DNA of 64,000 bases from an uncultured Ruminiclostridium sp. Lineage in GTDB: Bacteria > Bacillota > Clostridia > Oscillospirales > Ruminococcaceae. Position numbers and translations under genes: made by a program. Under the pieces are notes generated by a model. That model searched no databases. It was given only the letters and a program-made list of their open reading frames with translations, and was not told the DNA's origin. Shown here one piece after another: positions 1 to 8,960 of the stretch. Within the stretch, counting starts at the first letter, position 1. Every line of letters starts with the position of its first letter. The stretch is taken from assembly GCA_934454635.1 (NCBI GenBank), contig CAKSFR010000015.1, positions 1 through 64,000 on the forward strand, in the 5' to 3' direction.

Positions 1-7
1 TATTTTA

Positions 8-46
8 CCCTCTGGCACGAGTTGAGTGACAGAGGGCGTTTTGTTT
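8..46 (+). terminator. Rho-independent terminator
   Basis: CCCTCTG (8-14) pairs with CAGAGGG (30-36) and is followed by a T-rich stretch. It probably ends a plus-strand gene lying to the left of the window. Confidence 0.6.
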
Positions 47-147
47 GGTTTGGGGCGCGGGATTGATTGGAGGATACTTCCAATGGCAGTTTTGGGCTGG
101 AAATCGCCCGCACAATTACATATCGAACTGGGCGGCTGACAGCGACA

Positions 148-210
148 AAAAATCTTCTGTCATCATTCGTCGCTGCACTCCTCTTTCTGACAGAAGATTT
201 TTCTTTTTTT
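148..210 (+). terminator. Long hairpin with T-run, terminator-like
   Basis: A 15-bp perfect stem (148-162 with 188-202) encloses a 25-nt loop and is followed by CTTTTTTT. It could be a second terminator for the gene to the left or a short palindromic repeat. The rest of 1-401 shows no convincing gene. Confidence 0.4.
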
Positions 211-401
211 AAGTCTCACATCATTGACAAAGGGACATTTTTTAAAATTCAACATCGTTTTCTGTAATAAAACGTTTCTTCCTATTACGGCAGATATTCC
301 TCAATCCGCCCGATGTCGGTTTGAACAGGTAAAGCCGCTTTTTCCGTCATTCTGTTCGCTCGGGATTCTCTTGTCTTAAAATTCGTTTAAATGCGCAATT
401 G

Positions 402-659
402 TTAAGTGTATCCGAAATTTAGATTATTGGGAAAGTCTTCGAAATTGTAAAAAATCGAAGCCTCCATATTAGTAAAATCGGTGCCAAATCGTATCATCAC
501 ATTGCCATCATTACAGTATTCCTTGAGCAATGCATAAAAATTTATTTCTGGAGTTTTTACGCTCCCTAAAAATGTAATTTTTTGAATACTATTAAGTTCC
601 TTATACATATCGATTAAATCTTGCCTGCTCAAAAATAGTAGATTATAAAATCCAAGCAT
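402..659 (-). CDS. Hypothetical protein, possibly a gene fragment
   Basis: An 85-residue ORF starting at ATG 659. I do not recognise the family. Its composition is protein-like, with mixed aromatic and acidic residues and no low complexity, and no signal peptide or membrane segment is visible. There is no good ribosome site ahead of the ATG, and the frame closes shortly upstream. It may therefore be the remnant of a longer gene or a chance ORF. Nothing in the neighbourhood suggests a function. The 660-827 gap downstream of metH holds no other recognisable signal. Confidence 0.3.
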   Translation of the reverse strand: MLGFYNLLFLSRQDLIDMYKELNSIQKITFLGSVKTPEINFYALLKEYCNDGNVMIRFGTDFTNMEASIFYNFEDFPNNLNFGYT

Positions 660-827
660 CTTAATTCTTGGTTTATCATTTCACTCACATTTTATACGCG
701 AGGCATACACGTCACACAAATTGACAAAAATGTCACTTGCGGTATATCCAACTATGTCCTATTAACCTCCCCACTGTGTACTGACCAATATAATAACACG
801 GCATTTAATGTACCATATCGGTCGGCA

Positions 828-3185
828 TTATTCAAACACCTTCTTAGCAATATCTACGGTTTCCTTTGCGTCGCGCGCATAAAAATCCGCACCGATCTTC
901 TCCGCATAATCAGCGGTCAGAACCGCTCCGCCGACAACCGTTCTGCACTTCGGAAGCTGCTCGTTCAGCAGCCGTATCGTCTGCTCCATTGCTCCGAGCG
1001 TAGTTGTCATAAGCGCGCTAAGTCCCACAAGCTTTACGTTATGCTCACGCGCCGCGTCAACGACCGTCTGTTCGGGAACGTCTTTTCCGAGGTCGATTAC
1101 CGTGTAGCCGTAATTTTCAAGCAGCGTTTTTACAATATTTTTTCCTATGTCGTGAATATCGCCCTTAACCGTTGCGAGAACTATTTTCCCCTTGCTTACC
1201 GAGCCGTCTGCGGTCGGCATTTTCTCCTTTATCACGCCAAAGCAGCCCTGCGCCGCATTTGCCGAAAGAATAAGCTGCGGCAGGAATATTTTTCCTTTTT
1301 CAAAATCGGCTCCCGCCGCGTCGAGCGCAGGAATAAGGCAGCCGTTCACTATTTCCATAGGATCGGTTTCGCCAAGCATTTTTTCGGTTATCGCGGCAGC
1401 TTCCTCACGAAGTCCTTTTTCAATAGCATATCCGAGCGACATTTCGGCTTTCGGCGCAGCAGGCTTTGCCGCCGTTTCTCCACCGAAGCGCGCAATAAAT
1501 TCACGCGAATCGCTGTCGATATTCGCAAGCAAACGATATGCAAAAACCGCTCCCGACATCGCCGTTATATTGGGATTGATGATAGGCAGGTCAAGTCCGC
1601 ATTGCAGCGCCATTGACAGAAATGTGCTGTTGATAAGCTCGCGCGCGGGCAGTCCGAACGAAATGTTTGAAACGCCCAGCACAGTCTTTACGCCAAGTTT
1701 TTCCTTAACCATAGCCAGCGCACGCAGAGTTTCGAGAACCGCCCTTTGCTCTGCGCTCGCAGTGAGCGTCAGACAGTCGATATACACGTCCTCGCGGCGG
1801 ATTCCGTATTCCTCCGCGCGCTTCACGATTTTTTCCGCAACTTCAAAACGCTGCTGCGCCGTCGGCGGAATACCTTTCTTGTCAAGAGTAAGCCCGACGA
1901 CCGCCGCGCCATACTTTTTCACGATCGGAAGAATAGTGTCCAGCACCTCGTCCTCGCCGTTTACCGAGTTGACGATAGCCTTTCCGTTGTAAACGCGCAG
2001 CGCCGCTTCGATAACCTGCGGCTTAGTACTGTCGATCTGAAGCGGAACGTCCGTTACGCCCTGAAGCGCCTTAACCGCTGAGATCATCATTTCCATTTCG
2101 TCAATTTCGGGCAGACCTACGTTCACGTCGAGAATATCTGCGCCGGCGTCGGTCTGCTGAATAGCCTGATTCAAGATATAACCTATGTCGTGATTGCGCA
2201 GCGCTTCCTTAAACAGCTTTTTTCCCGTAGGATTTATTCGTTCGCCGATAATTCGAGGAGCGGTTATATCTACCGCCCTCGCATAGCTGCATACAGCAGA
2301 GGGGATTTCAGGAATTTCACGCTTTTTAGGGGGATTTTCCCTCAGCATTTCCCGCACTTTAACGATATACTCGGGGGAAGTTCCACAGCAGCCGCCGTAT
2401 ATTTTAACGCCAAGCTCGGCAAAAAATCGATAGTCCTCGGCGAAACGGTCAGCCGAAACGCTGTATTCGTTCGTTATCGGGTCGGGAAGTCCTGCGTTAG
2501 CCTTTATCACAAGCGGCAGCGTTGTCCATGCGGAAATTTCCCTTACAATTTCGCGCAGCTCGGACGGCGCAAGAGAGCAGTTCACGCCGACTGCGTCCGC
2601 GCCCAGTCCCTCAAGCGTAAGCGCCATTGCGGCGGGTGAGCAGCCTGTAAAGGTTCTGCCGTTCTTCTCGAAAGTCATGTATGTGAAAACGGGTAGACTG
2701 CTGTTTTCCTTTGCCGCAAGCAGCGCCGCCTTTATCTCGTAAAGGTCGGTCATGGTCTCGATAACGATCAAGTCCGCCATTGATTTTCCCGCGTCGATTA
2801 TCTCCTTGAACAGCTCGTACGCTTCTTCAAATTTCAGCGTTCCCGTCGGCTCGAGAAGCTGACCGAGCGGACCGATATCAAGCGCGACAAGCGTATCCGT
2901 ACCTGCGACAGCCTCGCGCGCAAGCTTCATTGCCTGTTTCACCACGTCACCCACGGTGTATTCCGAGCCATCGAGCTTCAGTCTGTTCGCACCGAAGGTA
3001 TTCGCGCTTATAATATCAGAACCTGCCTCGACGTATGAGCGCAGCACATTTCTGACCTCGTCGGGCATTTTGAAGTTCATTATCTCAGAGGTTTCGCCCG
3101 GCTTCATTCCGCGCTTTTGCATTTCCGTTCCGAAGCCGCCGTCCAAAATCACATAATCACGTCCGAGAAGCGTTTTTATTTCCAC
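828..3185 (-). CDS. metH: Cobalamin-dependent methionine synthase, without activation domain
   Basis: Transfers a methyl group from methyltetrahydrofolate through cobalamin to homocysteine. The 785 residues hold a homocysteine-binding domain (about 1-290, zinc cysteines C203 and the CC pair at 266-267), a pterin-binding domain (about 310-560, opening with IIGERINPTG), the B12 cap and the B12-binding domain with its DxHxxG motif (D676, H678, G681). The roughly 300-residue AdoMet-dependent activation domain of E. coli MetH is absent; the gene at 3915-4541 encodes a substitute. The start is GTG at 3185, preceded by AAGGAGG at good spacing. It is the last gene of the metF unit, 30 bp after a lipoprotein gene. 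Confidence 0.93.
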   Translation of the reverse strand: MEIKTLLGRDYVILDGGFGTEMQKRGMKPGETSEIMNFKMPDEVRNVLRSYVEAGSDIISANTFGANRLKLDGSEYTVGDVVKQAMKLAREAVAGTDTLVALDIGPLGQLLEPTGTLKFEEAYELFKEIIDAGKSMADLIVIETMTDLYEIKAALLAAKENSSLPVFTYMTFEKNGRTFTGCSPAAMALTLEGLGADAVGVNCSLAPSELREIVREISAWTTLPLVIKANAGLPDPITNEYSVSADRFAEDYRFFAELGVKIYGGCCGTSPEYIVKVREMLRENPPKKREIPEIPSAVCSYARAVDITAPRIIGERINPTGKKLFKEALRNHDIGYILNQAIQQTDAGADILDVNVGLPEIDEMEMMISAVKALQGVTDVPLQIDSTKPQVIEAALRVYNGKAIVNSVNGEDEVLDTILPIVKKYGAAVVGLTLDKKGIPPTAQQRFEVAEKIVKRAEEYGIRREDVYIDCLTLTASAEQRAVLETLRALAMVKEKLGVKTVLGVSNISFGLPARELINSTFLSMALQCGLDLPIINPNITAMSGAVFAYRLLANIDSDSREFIARFGGETAAKPAAPKAEMSLGYAIEKGLREEAAAITEKMLGETDPMEIVNGCLIPALDAAGADFEKGKIFLPQLILSANAAQGCFGVIKEKMPTADGSVSKGKIVLATVKGDIHDIGKNIVKTLLENYGYTVIDLGKDVPEQTVVDAAREHNVKLVGLSALMTTTLGAMEQTIRLLNEQLPKCRTVVGGAVLTADYAEKIGADFYARDAKETVDIAKKVFE

Positions 3186-3215
3186 TGTTTTTTCCTCCTT
3201 GTTGATATCCTCGCT

Positions 3216-3866
3216 TTAAAGCTCAAATCCAATTAAAATAGTTTGTACGGAGCCGTTCTCACACGAAAAAGACAACATTGAATTTTCATTTCCGTATGTC
3301 AGCATTGTATCGCCGGAATCATCAGAAACACTTTCTGCATAAGGAATGCCAAATTCAGATATAACATCCTCTCTTTTAGAGCCAATACCGATATTAGACA
3401 CGGTTATTATATTTTCGCCGTTCAAACTGTCAAGAACTACAATAAGAATAATTTCTTTACCGTTAAAATCCTTTTCATTTTGACAATCTTTGATCGATAT
3501 ATTTGCAAACGCATTGCCTTTATACGACATTTCAGCGCATACAATCTTTTCTTCTTCAATATATTCGATCGAATCGGCGCATAAATTGAAATCCTGACCA
3601 AATTTTTCGATTGTAAGCGGCGCCTCAATGTTGAGTCCATTTATCTTTAACTTTTGATAAATCTGTTCATAACTTATATCGGTGGGATTTTTGTAATGGA
3701 TCAAACCGAGTTTATCTACATAATCCACCTCAAGCTCTGAAGCCGCCTCAGGTATGCTTTCGGAAACGGCAGAAAACGCTGTTTTCGACTCTGCGCTCCC
3801 GCAACCCGCGGCTGTACAAACCGCCGCCAACAGCGAAACTGCTCTTAAAATATGCTTTTTTGTCAT
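3216..3866 (-). CDS. Predicted lipoprotein of unknown function
   Basis: A 216-residue protein with a lipoprotein signal: positively charged MTKKH, a hydrophobic stretch and the lipobox AAGC at about residue 22, followed by a Ser/Ala/Glu-rich linker. The remainder is soluble with alternating beta-like segments. I do not recognise the family. It sits between two methionine-synthase genes, 48 bp after the activation-protein gene and 30 bp before metH, and is probably co-transcribed with them. A role in methionine metabolism is not implied by its sequence. The 57-bp inverted-repeat element at 3887-3943 lies immediately upstream, so the lipoprotein gene could have been brought in at this junction. 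Confidence 0.75.
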   Translation of the reverse strand: MTKKHILRAVSLLAAVCTAAGCGSAESKTAFSAVSESIPEAASELEVDYVDKLGLIHYKNPTDISYEQIYQKLKINGLNIEAPLTIEKFGQDFNLCADSIEYIEEEKIVCAEMSYKGNAFANISIKDCQNEKDFNGKEIILIVVLDSLNGENIITVSNIGIGSKREDVISEFGIPYAESVSDDSGDTMLTYGNENSMLSFSCENGSVQTILIGFEL

Positions 3867-3886
3867 AGTTCATTTCCCTTCCTGTA

Positions 3887-3943
3887 ATACTAATTCCTAA
3901 TCAATATATAGACGTTATCTATAGGATGATTGAAAAATAGTAT
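3887..3943. repeat. MITE-like element, family A, copy 1
   Basis: 57 bp bounded by ATACTAATTCC and GAAAAATAGTAT, imperfect inverted repeats. The interior holds a smaller palindrome (TATAGACGTTATCTATA). Related copies are at 15631-15787 and 20616-20706. This copy overlaps the 3' end of the gene at 3915-4541 and supplies its last codons and stop. Confidence 0.65.
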
Positions 3944-4541
3944 AAGCGCACCTCTCCCGCATACTGCAAGTCGCGCAGGAGCGTTTTTCACGCCCGCTCC
4001 CGCACTCCGAAACGCCGATTATCGCCGTGACGGATTTTCGCGGAATAAGTATCGAATTGCTCGTCGCGGTAAGCCCGATACGCTTATCAGCCGAAAGCCG
4101 CCGTATGAACAAGCCCTGTAAATCAAGTGGATAATCGCCGTATCCGGGGCTGAAACGATAGGTGAAATGCCCGCCGACGCGCGCTTTTATCTCAAGCTCG
4201 CACTTATCGCAGAACTCCTCTATCATAGCGCTCGCAAGCGCGTCCAGAACCACCGCATACGCCATATTTTCCGCTTCGGCACGCCGAATAAGACGTTCCG
4301 ACTGCGCTCCGAGCGTAGCCGCGAACAGTACTGCCCTTTCGCAGCCCTCAAGGTGTTTTTTTATGTCATTTCCGCAGATAAAATCGCCGAGAGCGCTTTT
4401 TTCAGCCTCAAGCCAACAATACGACGGGTTCACTTCCGCACGCAGAGCCTTTTCGCCGCGCCTGAGAAGCGCCGCCGTCTGCTCGTCGGGTTCTCCGCGG
4501 CAGCCGAGATAACGCAGCGCTTCGGAAAATACGCCGCTCAT
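3915..4541 (-). CDS. MetH activation (reactivation) domain as a separate protein
   Basis: A 208-residue protein resembling the AdoMet-binding reactivation domain of methionine synthase, which reductively remethylates cobalamin after it oxidises. The recognisable part is RFSPGYGDYPL followed by IGLTATSNSILIPRKSVTAIIG, matching the family's conserved SPGY and central strands. It is shorter than the fused E. coli domain, as in other Clostridia where it is a stand-alone subunit. It overlaps metF by 4 bp, so translation is probably coupled. The C-terminus ends CAYTIFQSSYR; the last nine residues (YTIFQSSYR) and the stop are encoded by the family A repeat, so the native tail has probably been replaced. 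Confidence 0.82.
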   Translation of the reverse strand: MSGVFSEALRYLGCRGEPDEQTAALLRRGEKALRAEVNPSYCWLEAEKSALGDFICGNDIKKHLEGCERAVLFAATLGAQSERLIRRAEAENMAYAVVLDALASAMIEEFCDKCELEIKARVGGHFTYRFSPGYGDYPLDLQGLFIRRLSADKRIGLTATSNSILIPRKSVTAIIGVSECGSGREKRSCATCSMRERCAYTIFQSSYR

Positions 4542-5398
4542 AACAGCTTTCCGATGCTCTCGGAAATTTTCCCCGCAACGTACGGGTTGTTCATAGTGTA
4601 AAGATGTATGCCGTCCACACCGTTCGCAAGCAAATCGACTATCTGGTCGGTCGCATACGCGATACCCGCGTCAACAAGCGCTTCGGGGTTATTTTCATAG
4701 CGCTGTATCATTCGGCTGAATTTCTGCGGCAGGCTTGCTCCGCACATTGTAACCATGCGTTCAATCTGATTTTTGTTCGTAACAGGCATGATACCCGCCG
4801 AGATCGGAACGTTTATTCCCGCTATGCGCGCCTTTTCTCGGAAGTCATAGAACACTGAATTGTCAAAAAAGAGCTGCGTAACAAGCGTCTGCGCGCCCAT
4901 ATCCACCTTTTTGCGGAGATTGCGGATATCGGTTATCATGTCGGGCGCTTCATAATGCACCTCGGGATAGCACGCGCCCGCTATCCCGAAGCCGCCGTAG
5001 CTGCGGATAAATTCGACAAGCTCGCTTGCATAGCGAAAATCGGTTTTCGGCGGAATATCGGGGTTTATGTCACCGCGCAAAGCGAGGACATTTTCGATAC
5101 CCTCGGCTTTGAGCCTGTCAAGAATTGTCGTGACGTCGCTTTTTGTGCAGTTCACACAGGTTATGTGCGCCATCGACTCGATACCGTACTTATTGCGTAT
5201 CGCGGAAGCTATCTCGCAGGTCGAATTGTTGGCGAGATTTCCGCCCGCGCCGTAGGTTACGCTGATATAGTCGGGTTTAAGCCCGCTCAGCTTCTCGAGC
5301 GTGTCGTAAATTGTCTGAATGCTGCTTGTTTTTTTCGGCGGAAAAACCTCGAATGATAAAACGGTCCTTCCCTTGCCGAACATCTCCGAAATTCTCAT
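4538..5398 (-). CDS. metF: 5,10-methylenetetrahydrofolate reductase
   Basis: Reduces methylene-THF to methyl-THF, the methyl donor for the neighbouring methionine synthase. The 286 residues match a complete MetF TIM barrel: an early SFEVFPPK segment, SVTYGAGG, HITCVNC, LALRGD and the late GIMPV segment. An AAAGGAAA ribosome site precedes the ATG. The gene overlaps the activation-protein gene by 4 bp and begins only 25 bp after the cellulase stop codon. No promoter or SAM riboswitch fits in that gap, so the methionine unit may depend on read-through from the cellulase promoter or on a start inside the cellulase gene. Confidence 0.95.
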   Translation of the reverse strand: MRISEMFGKGRTVLSFEVFPPKKTSSIQTIYDTLEKLSGLKPDYISVTYGAGGNLANNSTCEIASAIRNKYGIESMAHITCVNCTKSDVTTILDRLKAEGIENVLALRGDINPDIPPKTDFRYASELVEFIRSYGGFGIAGACYPEVHYEAPDMITDIRNLRKKVDMGAQTLVTQLFFDNSVFYDFREKARIAGINVPISAGIMPVTNKNQIERMVTMCGASLPQKFSRMIQRYENNPEALVDAGIAYATDQIVDLLANGVDGIHLYTMNNPYVAGKISESIGKLL

Positions 5399-5423
5399 GT
5401 CTTTTCCTTTCTTTTGTTAGCTT

Positions 5424-8156
5424 TTAAAGCTTCTTTCCGTTATATGTTATGGTTATATTTTCTGATTTTCCCGACGAATAATCGTTCCCGAGGTCGAAAT
5501 TCGACCAATCGGACTTTGTTATTCTTCCCTGAATCTGGAGCGTGTCGCCGCCCGCAAGAACGCCGCTCGCCTTTAAGGTGCATTTTGTATCGCGGTCTTT
5601 TCCGCTTGCGGAGCTGAAAGCGCCCGAGATGGTATCGGTGCACGCCTGATAGCCGCTGCCCGAAATATCGGCGTAATCACACCAGAAAACGAGTTCGGAA
5701 TCTCCGTCTTTCGTGAAGAAATAGTCCGCGGTCAGCTTTCCTAGGTCGATGCCCGTCGTGCCTGTGTTCGTTATTTTTAGGGTGAATGAAATCGTATTGG
5801 AATTGCCCTGCGTTGCCTGCTGCGACAGCTCCACGCTCACCGTTCCCTTATCCGAAACATTTGCCGCAGGTGCGGACGGCTGAACCGTGTTCTGATTATT
5901 CTGCTCGTTCCGATTATTTGCATTGCCGCTCGGCTGTGTATTATTTCCCGAAACCGCGGTTATTTTCACGCCCGTGTTCTTCTCGTTCGGCTCAGTGCCG
6001 AAAACGAGCTTATCTCCCTCATAAAGCGCAAGATTTTCCGCTTTTACAAGCGTTCCGCTTCCCGCCCCCGCAATATCCATATACGACGGGTCGTTGGAGT
6101 TGTCCCAAACGCCCTTTGTATTGCGTATCCTGAACTGGACTTCCTTTTTATAGCTGTCCTGACTTCCGGGGAAAATGTCCACGCCCGTAAAATCGATTGC
6201 GACGTAGTACAGATTTTTTTCCTTGTTCCAGCAGTTCACTCCGCTTGCCGAGCCGCCCTGCATATAATTCGTCGAAACGACAATATCGTCGGAGGTTCCG
6301 CCTGCGGCGTAAACCTCGCTCAGATCAAAGAAATAGCAGAGCTTAAGGTTATCTGCGACCCGCGCGGGAGTTGACGTTTTATTGTAGACAAACGCCTTTA
6401 TTTCAATAAAATCTTCGCCGCTCACGTTGATCGTTGCTTCGGAATAAAGCTCGTCGTCGGGGACATTCTCGACCGCGCCGAAATTAACAAGCGTTTTTCC
6501 GCCGTAGAATTTGTACATTTTTGCAAGCGCGCCCGTAAAGCCTGCGTTATAATCGCACGCGACCTCGTTGTTGATATAATTGCCGCGGTCGTCGGTGTAA
6601 TTATCGCTGCTGTCGGGACCGCCGACAAGCGCGCCGAAGAGAATGTGCTTCGTCTGCGCGGGTTCGCCGATATTGTTGGAATATGCGCCGTGCGCCGTGC
6701 GGTGATGCGGATTTTTGGGACTGTTCTCGCCGTAGCCGATAACATAGCTTCTCCCCGAGCTGCCTAGTGCGTAATCGACCTGTTTTTTCGCAAAATCGTG
6801 ATATTTCTGCTGTTTTGCGGAGGAGCAGACGCCGCTGTCGGCATAGACCGCCGCGAGGAACGCAGTTGTTGTGGAATAGCGCAGCGCGCCCCATGTGTCG
6901 AGCCACGCAAGCCCCTTCGGCGTGTATGTAACGCCGCTGAGCCAGTAATCAAGGTGCTTTTCTATCCTGTCCTTATACTGCTGTTCGCCTGTTTCCTTTG
7001 CAAGAAGCAGAGCCGTTCCGTACGAAACGTCGTCCCAGCACTGCGCCCACTTATAATCACCGCTCGTCTGTGCAAGGTATGACTTGGATTTGTCAAGATA
7101 GCCGCTCTCGCCGGTCGCCTTATAAAGCCAGTACGCCGCCCACGCAAGCTCGTCGTAGAAACCGCTGTTCGAGGTATAGAAGCCGTTCGCGGCGGTATAT
7201 CCCGCGTCGCTCTTTACCGTTTCGGCGTAATCGAAAAGCTCCTTGGCGTGCTTTATACAGGTTTTGGAGTACACGCTGTCGCTGTCTTTAAACAAAACGG
7301 CGCAGGAAGCGAGAGCCGCCGCAGTTCCCGCCGTTACGCATGAACCGCCGTTATTCAGATCGACCTTATAGCTCGGGCGCTTCATCTGCGCTTCAATGAC
7401 CTCCGCGCTGCCCCACCAACCGTGGTCAGCGTTTCCGTCGCCTACCTGATAATAATAAACATTCGCTTCGGGGTGGCATTTTATGAAATAATCGCTGCCC
7501 CAGCGGATATTGTCCAGAGCGTATTCAAGCTGACCGCTTTCCTTATAGGAGGCGTAGTCCTCGATAACCGACCACGCAAGCATAGTGCATGTGTAGGACA
7601 TGGGCAGATTGAACTTAACATTGTCGCCCGCGTCAAAAAATCCGCCCGAAAGGTCAAACCCCACGTCAGAGCCGTCGTTCAGACAGGAATCACCGCGCCA
7701 ATTCGTGCGCTTATCTGTGGGAAGCTTACCGGAACGCTGTAAATCGTAAAAAAGAATGGATTTCTGGAGCGCTTCGCCGTAGTTGTAGTCCGAGGTCTGT
7801 TCGCGACCCTCGTATTTGTCGGCGTAAGCAGAAAGCTTACCCGTTTCAGCCGCCTGCACGGGCTTTTCGGTCGCTGCCGTTGTCTGCGCGGAGGTTTCCG
7901 CCGCAGCTTCCGACGGAAACAACGGTTCGGACTCAACCGCTTCTGTTGCCGTCGCAACGCTCGTCTGTTCCGATATCTCCGAGGCTTCGGCAGGCTCGGA
8001 ATACGGCTCTGCCGTGCTTTCCGAAGCTGTATTTTCAGTATCGGCTGAAATTTCCGCCGCAGAAGATTCACCGGCAGCGTCAGTGCTTTGCGGCTGCGGC
8101 GAACAGCCCGAAAGCAGTATTGCGCAAACGGTCAGCAATGATAAAAATTTCTTCAT
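5424..8156 (-). CDS. Family 9 cellulase with CBM3c and C-terminal CBM3, lipoprotein
   Basis: A 910-residue surface endoglucanase. A lipobox (LLSGC, C18) predicts lipid anchoring. It is followed by a Ser/Thr/Glu/Ala-rich linker (19-120), a GH9 catalytic domain (about 123-552, nucleophile-side DAGD 175-178, HHR 484-486, general acid E531), a CBM3c (about 560-720), an Asn/Gln-rich linker and a second CBM3 (about 770-910). GH9-CBM3c is the architecture of processive endoglucanases. There is no dockerin or SLH domain, so it is held by lipid rather than in a cellulosome. The start is ATG 8156, with AGGAG upstream, not the longer frame. It has its own promoter. Confidence 0.95.
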   Translation of the reverse strand: MKKFLSLLTVCAILLSGCSPQPQSTDAAGESSAAEISADTENTASESTAEPYSEPAEASEISEQTSVATATEAVESEPLFPSEAAAETSAQTTAATEKPVQAAETGKLSAYADKYEGREQTSDYNYGEALQKSILFYDLQRSGKLPTDKRTNWRGDSCLNDGSDVGFDLSGGFFDAGDNVKFNLPMSYTCTMLAWSVIEDYASYKESGQLEYALDNIRWGSDYFIKCHPEANVYYYQVGDGNADHGWWGSAEVIEAQMKRPSYKVDLNNGGSCVTAGTAAALASCAVLFKDSDSVYSKTCIKHAKELFDYAETVKSDAGYTAANGFYTSNSGFYDELAWAAYWLYKATGESGYLDKSKSYLAQTSGDYKWAQCWDDVSYGTALLLAKETGEQQYKDRIEKHLDYWLSGVTYTPKGLAWLDTWGALRYSTTTAFLAAVYADSGVCSSAKQQKYHDFAKKQVDYALGSSGRSYVIGYGENSPKNPHHRTAHGAYSNNIGEPAQTKHILFGALVGGPDSSDNYTDDRGNYINNEVACDYNAGFTGALAKMYKFYGGKTLVNFGAVENVPDDELYSEATINVSGEDFIEIKAFVYNKTSTPARVADNLKLCYFFDLSEVYAAGGTSDDIVVSTNYMQGGSASGVNCWNKEKNLYYVAIDFTGVDIFPGSQDSYKKEVQFRIRNTKGVWDNSNDPSYMDIAGAGSGTLVKAENLALYEGDKLVFGTEPNEKNTGVKITAVSGNNTQPSGNANNRNEQNNQNTVQPSAPAANVSDKGTVSVELSQQATQGNSNTISFTLKITNTGTTGIDLGKLTADYFFTKDGDSELVFWCDYADISGSGYQACTDTISGAFSSASGKDRDTKCTLKASGVLAGGDTLQIQGRITKSDWSNFDLGNDYSSGKSENITITYNGKKL

Positions 8157-8193
8157 TATGTACTCCTTTTCTCCCCAAAGTGATATTGCAATA

Positions 8194-8222
8194 ATTATAT
8201 CATAAAAAAGGGAAAATATCAA
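8194..8222 (-). promoter_or_regulatory. Sigma-A promoter of the GH9 cellulase
   Basis: On the minus strand TTGATA (8217-8222) is followed, after 17 bp, by TATAAT (8194-8199) preceded by TGA, an extended -10. The cellulase ATG lies 38 bp further on. Confidence 0.75.
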
Positions 8223-8251
8223 GGTGCAGCGACATTTTTGCATATAACAGC

Positions 8252-8302
8252 AAAGCCGCAGGGCGAACCCGCGGCTTTAAACTGCCGACGAACCTCGGCA
8301 GC
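8252..8302 (-). terminator. Double hairpin after the cytidylate-kinase-like gene
   Basis: Reading the minus strand, CTGCCG/CGGCAG (8283-8302) is followed by a GC-rich stem AAAGCCGC/GCGGCTTT (8252-8278). The T-run is weak. It separates the kinase gene from the cellulase promoter. Confidence 0.55.
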
Positions 8303-8306
8303 CTAA

Positions 8307-8930
8307 TTATTCAATATTCATGCGGATTTTTACATACCCCTCGATGATTTTCGTGCAGGTTTCAAAATCCATATTGCTCGTATCGAGAATAAGGTCATAG
8401 TTGCCGACATAATCCCATTCCCTGCCCGTGCGCGCCTTGTAATAAACGCTTCGCTCATGGTCGGTCTTTCTTATGAAGCGTTCGGCTTCCTCGCGCGACT
8501 GAAAACCGTTTCTCGTCATCGCGTTGTGAATGCAGGTTTCCATATCCGCGTGGATAAATATTCTAAACAGATTTTTCGTACCTTTAAGGACATAATCGGC
8601 GCAGCGGCCTACGATAACGCAGCTTCCCTGCTGAACCGCTTCTTTTATCACATGAGCCTGATAATTGAACAGGTTGTCATCGGAAGTGAACTCCTTGTGG
8701 CTCGGAGCGATAAGCGTTCCGTCATACTGATGAGGACGCTTGAAAATGCTCTCCTTAACGCGCTCGTCAGCCATGTTGAAAAGTCCCTCGCTTATTCCGC
8801 TTTTATCTGAAGCAAGGCGCGTAATCTCCTTGTCATAATAGCGTATGCCGAGCGACTGTGCGAGCATTGCGCCGATCGTACGTCCGCCGCTTCCATAGCT
8901 TCTGGCAATCGTAACAACATAATTTTCCAT
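8307..8930 (-). CDS. Cytidylate kinase-like family protein
   Basis: A 207-residue P-loop protein of the group annotated as cytidylate kinase-like. The N-terminus reads TIARSYGSGGRTIG, a glycine-rich phosphate loop, followed by YYDKEI and later GRCADYVL. These are typical of the family found in many gut Firmicutes. It is distinct from the essential Cmk, and the real substrate is unknown, so nucleoside monophosphate phosphorylation is only inferred. AAGGAG precedes the ATG. It stands 30 bp after cheV in the same direction and is followed by terminator hairpins. Confidence 0.8.
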   Translation of the reverse strand: MENYVVTIARSYGSGGRTIGAMLAQSLGIRYYDKEITRLASDKSGISEGLFNMADERVKESIFKRPHQYDGTLIAPSHKEFTSDDNLFNYQAHVIKEAVQQGSCVIVGRCADYVLKGTKNLFRIFIHADMETCIHNAMTRNGFQSREEAERFIRKTDHERSVYYKARTGREWDYVGNYDLILDTSNMDFETCTKIIEGYVKIRMNIE

Positions 8931-8960
8931 AACATCGCTCCTTCCGAAACGGATCCGCCG

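Noticed and set aside
67..267. 66-residue plus-strand ORF at the left edge
   Set aside because: It runs across the long hairpin at 148-202, has no ribosome site and no protein-like composition; probably chance.
1041..2639. Several long plus-strand ORFs opposite metH
   Set aside because: They are antisense shadows of a clear, full-length metH in GC-biased sequence and lack starts with ribosome sites.
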